Positions 1 through 9,634 of a DNA stretch of 64,000 nt are shown here, in pieces. How positions within the stretch are numbered: the stretch's first letter is position 1; each line of letters opens with the position of its first letter. The notes below the pieces were generated by a model, which was not told the DNA's origin, made no database searches, and was given only the letters and a program-made list of their open reading frames with translations. The stretch comes from an uncultured Oscillospiraceae bacterium (GTDB lineage Bacteria > Bacillota > Clostridia > Oscillospirales > Oscillospiraceae). The DNA lies in assembly GCA_950097245.1 (NCBI GenBank), contig CATNCS010000002.1, positions 1-64,000 on the forward strand, given 5' to 3'. The translations under genes and the position numbers were made by a program.

Positions 1-1026
1 CTCCACTTCCATCCAAGCCAGGACGCGCTCTATCTTCGCAGCATCCTTCCTACTCGTTTCGACGGCCCGGACCGTATACCACCAGAAAGTACGCAGATAC
101 CGGTAGAGCAGCGGCGCGGCTTTCTTTTCCGCCTGGGTAAAGTGATAGCTGTCTTTTATCAGAAGAAGGTTCTCAAGGAAGGACTGGAGTGCCTTTTCAC
201 TGTTCTTCTCTACATAATACATGTTATTTTCCCTCTTGTCGGGGATGTCCTCGTCAAAATTGATCCACAGCTCCCGGAACAAAACATTCAGCGCGGTATC
301 CCTGCCGGAAAGGTTGAAATCCAGCACGCCGGCAAAGCGCATATCAGCGTCCAGCAGAATATTGCCCGGGTTCAAATCGGCCTGAAAGACAGAGACTGGG
401 AGTTGGCTGTACAGCCGCTCCAAAGAGCCGCGATTCGCGAGAAAGCGGGACCATATTCCCTGAAACCGTTGTGCATATTGGGGGAGCTGTTCCTCTATGA
501 CCCCCTTGAACTCCAGGGCGCACTCCATGATTTCGTCACAGGGGTCAGAGGGGCAGAACCGCTCCAAAATACACAGACCAGAGGGAAAATCCCCGAAATC
601 CAGTCCCGCCGAACCAACCTCGCAGAGGAACCGGAGGGCGTCGTCATGGTAAATATACCGTCCGTTTTGCAGGATTACCCTTTCTCCAAGCTGGTCTGCC
701 GTCTGAAATCGGGACCGCTCTTCCGCGTACACAACGCAGGCTCTGCCCTCATATTCCACGGTCTCCGCCAGATTCCCATTTTTACCGGCGATGATCTGGG
801 GACAGTAATACCCCATAGCGCTGTAAGCCGCCGCCGTTTTCTGCCAGATCTGTACGCGGCGCGGGGAAGTAAAATCATTACAGGCAATTTTAATGACCAG
901 TCTCTGATCCGCCCACTCCGCGAAGACCGTGCGGCGGAAATCCTCCTCCCCCCGGCTGGTGTCTTTGTATTCCCAGCTGTATGGCGGGTCCTTGTGATAA
1001 AGCTGAAATATCTCTGTAAAGTCCAT
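1..1026 (-). CDS. Phosphotransferase (APH/choline-kinase-like) family protein, truncated by window edge
   Basis: Open minus frame from CAT at 1024-1026 (MDFTEIFQLYHKDPPYSWEYKD...) through left edge; contains VFQADLNPGNILLDADMRFAGVLDFN, an APH-like catalytic motif. Confidence 0.75.
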   Translation of the reverse strand, partial: MDFTEIFQLYHKDPPYSWEYKDTSRGEEDFRRTVFAEWADQRLVIKIACNDFTSPRRVQIWQKTAAAYSAMGYYCPQIIAGKNGNLAETVEYEGRACVVYAEERSRFQTADQLGERVILQNGRYIYHDDALRFLCEVGSAGLDFGDFPSGLCILERFCPSDPCDEIMECALEFKGVIEEQLPQYAQRFQGIWSRFLANRGSLERLYSQLPVSVFQADLNPGNILLDADMRFAGVLDFNLSGRDTALNVLFRELWINFDEDIPDKRENNMYYVEKNSEKALQSFLENLLLIKDSYHFTQAEKKAAPLLYRYLRTFWWYTVRAVETSRKDAAKIERVLAWMEVE

Positions 1027-1063
1027 AAAACAGATACACCTCTTTCGTGCTTTGATCGCTCTC

Positions 1064-1873
1064 CTAGCTCCCGGCACTCTCGTACCTCCCCATCCCGGCC
1101 CGGAATACCACGCAGCTCCCTGTGAACAGGAGCAGCCCCACCGCCAGGGTGACGGCTGCCATAGGCACAGGAAGGATGCCGGGTTCCGGTTCCAGAATAT
1201 CCTTGACGGGCCAAAAGGTGATCCACGCCAGAGGCAGGAGGAAGGTAAACAGGGCCTGAACCCACCGGGGGTAGATGGTAAGGGGGTATATGGACACTCG
1301 CTCGAACAGTTCCCCCACCATGTCGGTGAAATTGGCGGGACTCCTGGTCCAGAAGGACATGGAGCCGCAGAACATCCACACCGCCCCCCGGATCAGCGTT
1401 CCGCCCGCCAGGGTGCAGAGGATTAGCAGAATATTGCCGCAGCTCGGGGTCAGGTGTACCTTGACACACCCGTAGACGAATACCATCAGGCCGGGGATGA
1501 TGTCCGTGAAGCCGATGAGATTGAAGTCATCGAACAGAAACTGGAAAATCAGGTTCATAGGCCGCAGCAGAAACCGGTCAAACTCCCCATCGATCATCCA
1601 GTAGCCCATGCCCCAGGTCTGGATGAAGAACACCACCGCCAGGCCATGGCTCAGCACCGACATGCCGTACAAAAACGCCAGGCTTTCGTAGCCCCAGCCG
1701 CCGATGCTGCCAAACTGGTCCACCACGAACTTGATCGTGGCAAAGCCTATCACCCACTGGATGCAGTTGGCCAGCACATGGCCGATGAGCATAAAGGGGT
1801 ACTCCAGCCGGGATTGGATGGACTGCCGGATGGATATAGCGGCCACGGAGATGTAATATCTTATCGTTTTCAT
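1064..1873 (-). CDS. ABC-2 family transporter permease
   Basis: 269 aa multi-TM protein, MKTIRYYISVAAISIRQSIQSRLEYPFMLIGH; ABC2_membrane_6-like pattern; paired with next gene. Confidence 0.75.
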   Translation of the reverse strand: MKTIRYYISVAAISIRQSIQSRLEYPFMLIGHVLANCIQWVIGFATIKFVVDQFGSIGGWGYESLAFLYGMSVLSHGLAVVFFIQTWGMGYWMIDGEFDRFLLRPMNLIFQFLFDDFNLIGFTDIIPGLMVFVYGCVKVHLTPSCGNILLILCTLAGGTLIRGAVWMFCGSMSFWTRSPANFTDMVGELFERVSIYPLTIYPRWVQALFTFLLPLAWITFWPVKDILEPEPGILPVPMAAVTLAVGLLLFTGSCVVFRAGMGRYESAGS

Positions 1874-1877
1874 GCGC

Positions 1878-2669
1878 TCAGCCTCCTTGAATCAGTATGG
1901 CTGCCGCCATTTTCTTTTGCAGTACGTCAAACAGGACCCACAGCGCCGCGCACCAGAACAGCTGGAGCGCCGTGCGGAGCATGATCTCATCCATCGCGTA
2001 CTGCCCGATGTAGATGCCCAGGGGGAGCTGGTAGATGTTCATAAAGGGCAGCGCCTCCAGCACCTGGCGAAACCCGGCGGGGAAAAACCACAGGGGAAAA
2101 ATACTGCCGGAGAGCAGCTTCATGATGAAGCCCTTGGCGTTGACCAACGGGCCAAGGGTCAGCGTCTTAAAGGCGCACAGCCCCAGCAGGGCCGCCAGAA
2201 TCCAGTTGATGAGGTAGCCGATGGCAAAGCTGAACAGAAACAGCAGGAGGTGAACGGCTGACGCGGGCATGGGGAACCCGAACAGGACCGTCCCCACCAG
2301 AAGCAGGGGGACGGCCTTCTGGAAGAAGGCGGCGGCGCAGTCACCCAGGTCCTCCGCCAGATAGACGCCGTAGATGTTCACCGGCTTGAGTAGATCCAGG
2401 GCCACGCTGCCCGTCCGGACGCTTCGAGCGATCCGGTTCTGGACGCCCATGGTCAGCAGGTTTCCCATAATGACAGAGATGGTGGTGTAGGTGATCATGT
2501 CCCGCTGGCTCGCGCCGGACACCGTCTCGGCGCCACTATAGGCGGCGGCCCAGAAGCAGGACATGGCGTACATGATTAGGCACTGGATCAGAATGGTGGA
2601 GATCACGTTGAACCGGTAGGCCAGCGCGGTTTGTATTCTGATTTTGGCGACAAATAAGTAGGATTTCAT
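1878..2669 (-). CDS. ABC-2 family transporter permease
   Basis: 263 aa multi-TM protein MKSYLFVAKIRIQTALAYRFNVISTILIQ, tandem with 1064..1873. Confidence 0.75.
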   Translation of the reverse strand: MKSYLFVAKIRIQTALAYRFNVISTILIQCLIMYAMSCFWAAAYSGAETVSGASQRDMITYTTISVIMGNLLTMGVQNRIARSVRTGSVALDLLKPVNIYGVYLAEDLGDCAAAFFQKAVPLLLVGTVLFGFPMPASAVHLLLFLFSFAIGYLINWILAALLGLCAFKTLTLGPLVNAKGFIMKLLSGSIFPLWFFPAGFRQVLEALPFMNIYQLPLGIYIGQYAMDEIMLRTALQLFWCAALWVLFDVLQKKMAAAILIQGG

Positions 2670-2794
2670 TTTGTGACCTCATACGGCATTAAAATTTTAT
2701 TCTCGTGTTGTCAAAGCTCTGCGGCTCTGTTATAGTAAACGCACAGTACTCGCAAGAGAAGCTGTAATCCATTTGCGGCAGACGAAAGGAGCGC

Positions 2795-4798
2795 ATGGCT
2801 ATGATTTGGAAATTCAAGTACGGGCATCCCTTTGAGACGGAGGCCGTGGCCGAACATATAAAAGAGACGGAAGAAGCCCCTCCCCTCGGAACGGTCAGCC
2901 TTCAAAACGGCTTTCGCTGGCGGTATGAGCTGGCCAAGGATGATATCGTCTATGGGCTGGGCGAGGCAGTCAGGGGGATCAACAAGCGGGGACATCGCTA
3001 CATCAGCCATGCCTCGGACGACCCGCACCATATGGAGAGTACACAGTCCCTGTACGGCGCCCACAACTTCATCGTGATAGCGGGAGAACAAAATTTTGGC
3101 CTGTTTGTGGATCATCCCGCCAAGGTCACCTTTGATATCGGCTATACATGTTCCGATATTTTGGAGATCAGCTGCCAGGAGGCAGATCTGTACTTCTATA
3201 TGATAGATGGGGAAACACCCTATACGGTGGTGAAGCAGTTCCGGAAAATCATCGGGAGGAGCTATATTCCTCCTAAATTCGCCTTTGGATTCGGGCAAAG
3301 CCGGTGGGGCTACCGGACAAAGGAGGATTTCCGGCGGGTCGCGGACGGATACCGCGCAAATCACATTCCCATTGATATGCTCTACATGGATATCGACTAT
3401 ATGCAGGATTTTAAGGATTTCACCATAAACGGAGAGGAATTTGTGGATTTCCCCGCATTTGTCAAGGAAATGAAGGAGCGAAACATCAGACTGATCCCCA
3501 TTATCGACGCGGGAGTCAAGGTAGAGAAAGGTTATCCGGTCTATGAGGAGGGGGTCAAAAACGGATATTTCTGCAAAAGGGCGGACGGCAGCGATTTTGT
3601 GGCGGCGGTATGGCCGGGAGATACTCACTTTCCGGACGTCTTGAATCCGGAGGCCAGGCGCTGGTTCGGCAGTTGCTACCGTTCCCTCATTGAACAGGGT
3701 ATCGAGGGCTTCTGGAACGATATGAACGAGCCCGCAATCTTTTATACGCCGGAGGGGCTGGAGGCGGCATCCCGGCTGATGCGGGAATATATGGAGGATG
3801 AGACGGGCGCGGTATCCATGTTTCAGGTCCGAGAGGCGTTGACAGGGCTTCAGAATCATCAGGATTATTACAAGGCTTTCTATCATCAGGTAGACGGCCG
3901 CATGGTCCGCCATGATAAGGTACATAATCTGTTTGGCTATAATATGACCCGGGCGGCGGACGAGGGCTTTGAGCGGATTGCTCCAGACAAGCGGTTTCTG
4001 CTGTTTTCCCGCTCCTCCTACATTGGAATGCACCGCTGCGGTGGGATCTGGACCGGAGACAACAAGTCCTGGTGGAGCCATATCCTGCTGAATCTGCAAA
4101 TGATGCCAGCTCTGAATATGTGCGGCTTTTTGTACACAGGAGCGGATCTGGGCGGCTTTGGCGACCACACGACCCGGGACCTTCTGCTGCGCTGGCTGGC
4201 TTTCGGTGTGTTCACGCCGCTGATGCGGAATCACTCCGCCATCGACACAAGGGAGCAGGAGTGCTATCAATTTGAGGGTGTGGAGGATTTCCGCCACATT
4301 GTGGGGGTCCGCTACCGTTTGCTGCCCTATCTTTACAGCGAATATATGAAAGCGGCCCTCTCGGACGATCTGTATTTCAAGCCGCTGGCCTTTGAGTATC
4401 CACGGGACACGTTCGCTCCCCGGGTGGAGGACCAGCTGATGCTGGGCGGGGAGATCATGATCACCCCCGTCTATACCCAGAACGCGAAGGGACGGTATGT
4501 CTATCTGCCGGAAGAAATGCGGTTCGTCAAGTTCATGCCCGACGGCTCCATCCATCAAGAGACGTTGTCTCCGGGGCACCACTACGTGGAAATTGCCTTG
4601 AATGAAGTGCCTCTGTTTATTCGCTCCGGGAAATGTATCCCAGTTGCCAAGGCGGCCGAATGCGTGGCGGAGCTTCAGACAGACGCCCTTGAACTGCTGG
4701 GGTATCCAGGTGCTGAATATCTGCTGTATGACGATGACGGAACGTATAAGGACTATGATGATCCGGCAAACAGAAGGCTGTTGAAAAAAATGCCATAA
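2795..4798 (+). CDS. Glycoside hydrolase family 31 (alpha-glucosidase-like)
   Basis: 667 aa; GFWNDMNEPAIF nucleophile motif, FGFGQSRWGYRT; upstream RBS GAAAGGAG. Confidence 0.92.
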   Translation: MAMIWKFKYGHPFETEAVAEHIKETEEAPPLGTVSLQNGFRWRYELAKDDIVYGLGEAVRGINKRGHRYISHASDDPHHMESTQSLYGAHNFIVIAGEQNFGLFVDHPAKVTFDIGYTCSDILEISCQEADLYFYMIDGETPYTVVKQFRKIIGRSYIPPKFAFGFGQSRWGYRTKEDFRRVADGYRANHIPIDMLYMDIDYMQDFKDFTINGEEFVDFPAFVKEMKERNIRLIPIIDAGVKVEKGYPVYEEGVKNGYFCKRADGSDFVAAVWPGDTHFPDVLNPEARRWFGSCYRSLIEQGIEGFWNDMNEPAIFYTPEGLEAASRLMREYMEDETGAVSMFQVREALTGLQNHQDYYKAFYHQVDGRMVRHDKVHNLFGYNMTRAADEGFERIAPDKRFLLFSRSSYIGMHRCGGIWTGDNKSWWSHILLNLQMMPALNMCGFLYTGADLGGFGDHTTRDLLLRWLAFGVFTPLMRNHSAIDTREQECYQFEGVEDFRHIVGVRYRLLPYLYSEYMKAALSDDLYFKPLAFEYPRDTFAPRVEDQLMLGGEIMITPVYTQNAKGRYVYLPEEMRFVKFMPDGSIHQETLSPGHHYVEIALNEVPLFIRSGKCIPVAKAAECVAELQTDALELLGYPGAEYLLYDDDGTYKDYDDPANRRLLKKMP

Positions 4799-4816
4799 AA
4801 AGGGCTGCTCCGATCA

Positions 4817-4852
4817 GAGCGGGACAAGCGGATCTCACCGCCTGTCCCGCTC
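4817..4852 (+). terminator. Inverted repeat downstream of GH31
   Basis: GAGCGGGACAaGCGG / CCGCcTGTCCCGCTC. Confidence 0.6.
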
Positions 4853-4866
4853 CCCGTTTGGGCAGA

Positions 4867-5598
4867 TTACGATGCCAAATACGCAATATACTGGACAACG
4901 GCGGGAAGCCGGGGGCTGTTGCCCACCACGCCCAGATATACAGGCTCCGAGAAGCCGGCACCCTGAAACAGGGGGAACTGGGAGAGGTCGAGCCCGTTTA
5001 CGACCTCCTCCGTCACCGCCCTGTACTGCTCCGTCTGGTTGAGGGTGTATTCAATGGAGTTGTCCTCCAGGATCACAGTGTTCACGGCCAGGTGAGGCTC
5101 CAGACGGCGGTACAGGGCGCCGTCCGAAGTGAGCAGGCCGGACAGGTCAAGGAGATAGCCCCTCTGGGAAAAAATATCATACCCCTCCTGGTTCATCAGG
5201 ACGACGTCCATCTGCTCCGCATTGATGGCGGCCATGAGCTTCAGGCTGGATGCGTACTGATATTCGTGGTCCTCGGGAGCGGGGTCGTCCGACAAATAGA
5301 GCCCCCGGGACAGGTCGATCTCAGCCCGTTTGGGATCGGCCCCGCTGGTGGAGAGAAATCCCCCGGTCAGCCGGGCTTCCAGCTCATCCCCAACAGAAAT
5401 ATTGATGTGGGCCGTGTACAAAATAACTTCTTTTTTTGTGATTTGCCGGTACGCCGCGGAGCATACCAGATACAGTGCGATAAGACCTAGCAGGATCGGA
5501 AGCTTAAAGTAGGTAAAGATATACTCCGTTTTGCCAGCCAGGCTCATTTTTTGAAAGGCCGCCCTCCGGGCGGCCGTTTCCTCTTTTGTAAGACTCAT
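4867..5598 (-). CDS. Membrane-anchored hypothetical protein
   Basis: 243 aa, one N-terminal TM; overlaps start of YesL-like gene (translational coupling). Confidence 0.65.
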   Translation of the reverse strand: MSLTKEETAARRAAFQKMSLAGKTEYIFTYFKLPILLGLIALYLVCSAAYRQITKKEVILYTAHINISVGDELEARLTGGFLSTSGADPKRAEIDLSRGLYLSDDPAPEDHEYQYASSLKLMAAINAEQMDVVLMNQEGYDIFSQRGYLLDLSGLLTSDGALYRRLEPHLAVNTVILEDNSIEYTLNQTEQYRAVTEEVVNGLDLSQFPLFQGAGFSEPVYLGVVGNSPRLPAVVQYIAYLAS

Positions 5599-6257
5599 AT
5601 GTCCCCACCAGCCTCCGGGGCGCCCTCCTCCTCCGGATCATAGGCGCAGGCGCGCAGCACGTTGTTCATCAGATAGGCGCTGAGCAGGGCGCACAGGCCC
5701 TCGCCGAAGATGATCAGCGGGGTAAATACGCTGACCACCAGAAAGAACATGGCAAAATGTACCGCGAACACCAGAATGGTGCAGAAGAGATAGTGGGTCC
5801 CAATGAAAAAGGAATTTTTCAGCATGGCCCAGTTGGTGTTGGAGACGCTGGCCACCAGGGGAAAGACAAACAGCAAAACGATGGTGTAAGCCACCGCCGC
5901 GGCGATCACCAGGGCCAGGATCAAGGTCCACAGAACGGCGGCGGCGCCGGTGGAGGAGGCGCGGAGATGGTACACGATGTATCCGTCGCTGGCAAGCAGC
6001 CCGCCAACGGCCAGCAGGATCAGCCACAGGACGGTGGACTGGCGGAAATTTTCCCGGAAGGAGCGGAAGAACATGCGGGTCAAGGCGTGGTCCTCCCCCC
6101 GGACGATTTTCAGGGAGGTGTAGTACAGCGCCGTGGTGGACGCCCCAATGGTAACGATGGGGATGCAGCAGAGGAACCAGAGGATATTCAGGCAGCAGCT
6201 GTAGCACAGCTTCATCATCAGCTGGCCAAAGGGACTGTCGTAGGAAAGAAATTTCAT
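5595..6257 (-). CDS. YesL/DUF624 family membrane protein
   Basis: 220 aa, MKFLSYDSPFGQLMMKLCYSCCLNILWFLCCIPIVTIGASTTALYY typical YesL N-terminus. Confidence 0.85.
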   Translation of the reverse strand: MKFLSYDSPFGQLMMKLCYSCCLNILWFLCCIPIVTIGASTTALYYTSLKIVRGEDHALTRMFFRSFRENFRQSTVLWLILLAVGGLLASDGYIVYHLRASSTGAAAVLWTLILALVIAAAVAYTIVLLFVFPLVASVSNTNWAMLKNSFFIGTHYLFCTILVFAVHFAMFFLVVSVFTPLIIFGEGLCALLSAYLMNNVLRACAYDPEEEGAPEAGGDI

Positions 6258-7333
6258 TTCACTTCCTCCTTCACGGTCAGCTTTGTGGAATCCCGGCAGA
6301 TCAGCTCAGTAGCCGTATAGACGGTCCGGTAGTCCAGATAGGGCTCTTTCATTCTGGACAGCAAGAGATGGAGGGCGGTAAAGGCCATGATCTGGGTGTG
6401 GATGTGGACGGTGGTCAGCGCCGGGGTCATGATCCTGGATTCCGGGGCGTCGTCGAACCCGCATAAAAGGATATCGCCTGGGACCGATTTGCCCAGCTTG
6501 CGCAGCGCCTGCATGGTGTCCACGGCGATAAAGTCGTTGGCGCAGAGAAACACCTCCGGCAGCTCCGGCAGGGCGGAGAGGGGGACATCCATATCCGTGG
6601 AATGCCGCTTGATACAGAACGCCTCGTCCACGGGGACGCCGGCCAGGGTCATAGCGGAACGGAAGGCGACATAGCGCTCAAAAAAGGACTGGCAGTGCTC
6701 ATAATCGCCAATAAAGCCGATTTTCCGGATGCCCTTCCCCAATAAATCATGGACCAGCTTGGTAATCCCGGTGGTATTGTCCATCAGCAGCTGGTCGGCG
6801 GGGAGAGAATCGCCATACCGCTTATGGGGGCCGTCCACGAACAGCACAGGCAGTCCCAGCGTGCAGACCATCTCGTCATAGGCCCGGTCAAACATCTCTA
6901 TGCACATGATGGCGCTGGCCCGTTCCGGGTCGAATGTGGCCGGGGGGGTGTGCTGGGCCAGATTCTCCCGGTCCACCTTATAAATATTTAACGAATAGCC
7001 CAGCTGAGACAGCTCCTGCTTGAACCGGTCCAGCATGGGAATGGCGAAGTGGTTGGACAGCAGGGAGAGGTTTGCGGTGAACACGGCAATTTCGCTGGCC
7101 GCGGCGGGGGGCTCAGAGTCCCCGGAGGGAACAAACCTGCTGTTTCCTGAGAGGGCGGCCACATAGGAGAATTGCTTATAGCCCATTTCCACCGCTTTCT
7201 GGAGAATTTTTTCCCTTGTCGCCTCCGCCAGACCGTCAGAGTTGTTGATTGCCTTAGACACGGTGTTTCGTGAAACACCCAGGGCGTCCGCAATATCTTG
7301 AATGGTGACCCGTTTCACGGAATGCCTCCTCAC
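6254..7333 (-). CDS. LacI family transcriptional regulator
   Basis: 359 aa; VTIQDIADALGVSRNTVSKAINNSDGLAEATREKI helix-turn-helix, periplasmic-binding-like C-terminal domain. Confidence 0.93.
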   Translation of the reverse strand: MRRHSVKRVTIQDIADALGVSRNTVSKAINNSDGLAEATREKILQKAVEMGYKQFSYVAALSGNSRFVPSGDSEPPAAASEIAVFTANLSLLSNHFAIPMLDRFKQELSQLGYSLNIYKVDRENLAQHTPPATFDPERASAIMCIEMFDRAYDEMVCTLGLPVLFVDGPHKRYGDSLPADQLLMDNTTGITKLVHDLLGKGIRKIGFIGDYEHCQSFFERYVAFRSAMTLAGVPVDEAFCIKRHSTDMDVPLSALPELPEVFLCANDFIAVDTMQALRKLGKSVPGDILLCGFDDAPESRIMTPALTTVHIHTQIMAFTALHLLLSRMKEPYLDYRTVYTATELICRDSTKLTVKEEVK

Positions 7334-7510
7334 TTTTGTGCCTTTTCAAGGAACCTTTGATGGAATCGGTTCTCACTGTTCTAAGCCCTGAATTTTCAGG
7401 CGCTTCCCCCGCCGGAGACGGGGAAACACGAATCAATCAGAGGTTCCTCAATTTTGTTTTGCACATCGTACCACAGATAGGTGCAAATGTCAAGTTCGAG
7501 ATTGTGCGAA

Positions 7511-7528
7511 TGACAATATCAATTGTCA
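7511..7528. promoter_or_regulatory. Palindromic operator candidate TGACAATatcaATTGTCA in lacI/ABC divergent intergenic region
   Basis: Perfect 7-bp arms, 4-bp spacer. Confidence 0.4.
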
Positions 7529-7573
7529 CAATATTTGCCCCAAAAATTCTACACTGCAAATACAATAATACAG

Positions 7574-7602
7574 TTGACATATGCAAAGTATCGTGCTAAT
7601 GT
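7574..7602 (+). promoter_or_regulatory. Sigma-A-like promoter for ABC operon
   Basis: TTGACA, 17 bp spacer, TAATGT. Confidence 0.5.
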
Positions 7603-7702
7603 AAACTTACCAAATCCAAGAAATGCGCAAATGCATATATATAAATTCTGATAGTGCATTTGCTCATTTACGGAAGAGGAAAAAACAGAAGGAGGAACAT
7701 CT

Positions 7703-8647
7703 ATGAGCAAGCCCCAGACAAGCGCTGTTGTCCCAACGGGCGGAAACACCAAGCTGCACAACTCTCTGGTGTACATCCGGCAGCACTGGCAGCTGTACGC
7801 ATTATTTATCATGCCTGCCTTTGTGCTGACGATCGTTTTCCGCTACATCCCCATGGGCGGCATCGCCATTGCGTTCATGGACTACAACCCCTTCGCTGGC
7901 ATCTTTGGCAGCGAATTTGTGGGGATGTATCACTTTGAGCGCTTCCTGACGTCCCCGGATTTCCTGAGCTACCTGGCCAATACCCTGAAGCTGAGCGTGT
8001 TCGGCCTGCTGTGGGGGTTTCCAGCCCCCATCCTGCTAGCCTTCCTGCTCAACCGCATTCTGAGCAAGAGCAGGAAGCAAAAGATCCAGCTGGTGCTGTA
8101 TATGCCCAACTTCATCTCTGTCATCGTGCTGTGCGGTATTGTGCGGATTCTTCTGTCTCCCACGGGCATGATCAATATGCTTTTGGGTACCAACTATAAC
8201 TTTATGACCATGCCGGAGGCATTCCGAACCATCTATATTGCCAGCGGAATCTGGCAGGGCGCAGGCTGGGCCTCCATTATTTATACAGCCGCCCTCTCCA
8301 ACGCCAGCAAGGACCTGAAGGAGGCTGCCATCCTGGACGGCGCCAACATCATCCAGCAGATCAAGGCGGTGGAGTGGCCTGCCATCAAGGATACAGTGCT
8401 GATCCAGTTCATCATGTCGGTGGGCAACATTATGAGCATCGGCTTTGAGAAGGCCTACGCCCTCCAGACCGACCTGAATATGGCCTCCTCCGAGATCATC
8501 TCCACCTATGTGTATAAGCAGGGCCTGATCAACGGCGACTACAGCTTCTCCACCGCCGTGGGCCTGTTCAATACCGTCATCAACGTGATCCTCCTGATCT
8601 CCATGAATGCCGTTGTCAAGAAAATGAACGACGGCAAGGGCATTTGA
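7703..8647 (+). CDS. Sugar ABC transporter permease (LplB-type)
   Basis: 314 aa; DGANIIQQIKAVEWPAIKD EAA-loop. Confidence 0.9.
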   Translation: MSKPQTSAVVPTGGNTKLHNSLVYIRQHWQLYALFIMPAFVLTIVFRYIPMGGIAIAFMDYNPFAGIFGSEFVGMYHFERFLTSPDFLSYLANTLKLSVFGLLWGFPAPILLAFLLNRILSKSRKQKIQLVLYMPNFISVIVLCGIVRILLSPTGMINMLLGTNYNFMTMPEAFRTIYIASGIWQGAGWASIIYTAALSNASKDLKEAAILDGANIIQQIKAVEWPAIKDTVLIQFIMSVGNIMSIGFEKAYALQTDLNMASSEIISTYVYKQGLINGDYSFSTAVGLFNTVINVILLISMNAVVKKMNDGKGI

Positions 8648-8666
8648 CAGAAAGGGGAGAGAATGT

Positions 8667-9572
8667 GTGAAGCATAAAAAAAGCAGCGCCTTTGCCCGGC
8701 AGTCCGCCGGCGACAGGGCCCTCTTGATCGTCGCGTATACCATCCTCGGTCTGTTTCTGGCCGCCATCATTTTCCCCATCATCTACATTATTCTTTCGTC
8801 CTTCATCGACCCCATCACCCTCCAGAACAAGGGCGTGACCTTCGACTTCAGCAAGTGGACGCTGATGGCCTATGAGCGGGTGCTGGGCAACGCCCAGATC
8901 TGGGTGGGCTTTAAGAACGCCCTGCTCTACTCCATCGAAGCCACCATCCTGGGCGGGGTCGTCACCCTGTTGGCCGCCTACCCCATGTCCCGGCCCGATT
9001 TCCGAGGCAGAGGCTTCTTCAATGTGATCTTCGTCATCACCATGTTCTTCGGCGGCGGCCTGATCCCCACCTACCTGCTGATCGACGACCTTAACCTGCT
9101 GGACAACCCCTTGGCCATCCTGCTGCCCTGCGCCTTCAACGTGTGGAACATGATTATTGCCCGCACCTACTACCAGGGCATCCCCCGGGACCTCCAGGAG
9201 GCGGCGGACATTGACGGAGCCACCGAAATGGCCTACTTTTTCAAGATCCTGATCCCCGTCTGCACCCCCATCATCGCCACCATCTCCATGTGGAACTTCG
9301 TGGGCATGTGGAACAGCTACTTTGACGCCATGATCTACCTGAAGGACCCCGCTAAGCAGCCTTTGCAGCTGGTCCTCCGTTCCATCCTGATCCAGAGCCA
9401 GCCTGAGGCCGGTATGGTCTCCGATATCCAGAGCACCGCCGAGCGGGCCCAGCTGGCCGAGCTGCTCAAGTACGCCACCATCATTATTTCCAGCATTCCC
9501 CTGATGATCATGTATCCCTTCTTCCAAAAGTACTTCGATAACGGCATTATGGCCGGTGCAGTGAAGGGATAA
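8667..9572 (+). CDS. Carbohydrate ABC transporter permease (YtcP-type)
   Basis: 301 aa; EAADIDGATEMAYFFKILIPVCTPIIA EAA-loop. Confidence 0.9.
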   Translation: MKHKKSSAFARQSAGDRALLIVAYTILGLFLAAIIFPIIYIILSSFIDPITLQNKGVTFDFSKWTLMAYERVLGNAQIWVGFKNALLYSIEATILGGVVTLLAAYPMSRPDFRGRGFFNVIFVITMFFGGGLIPTYLLIDDLNLLDNPLAILLPCAFNVWNMIIARTYYQGIPRDLQEAADIDGATEMAYFFKILIPVCTPIIATISMWNFVGMWNSYFDAMIYLKDPAKQPLQLVLRSILIQSQPEAGMVSDIQSTAERAQLAELLKYATIIISSIPLMIMYPFFQKYFDNGIMAGAVKG

Positions 9573-9634
9573 GGCCCCTTTTTCAAGAAACGTAAAGCGT
9601 GCCAACCACAACTATCATAAAAAGGAGAATCGAT

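Noticed and set aside
2711-4582. 623-aa minus-strand ORF
   Set aside because: Antisense to an unambiguous GH31 gene; no recognisable motifs.
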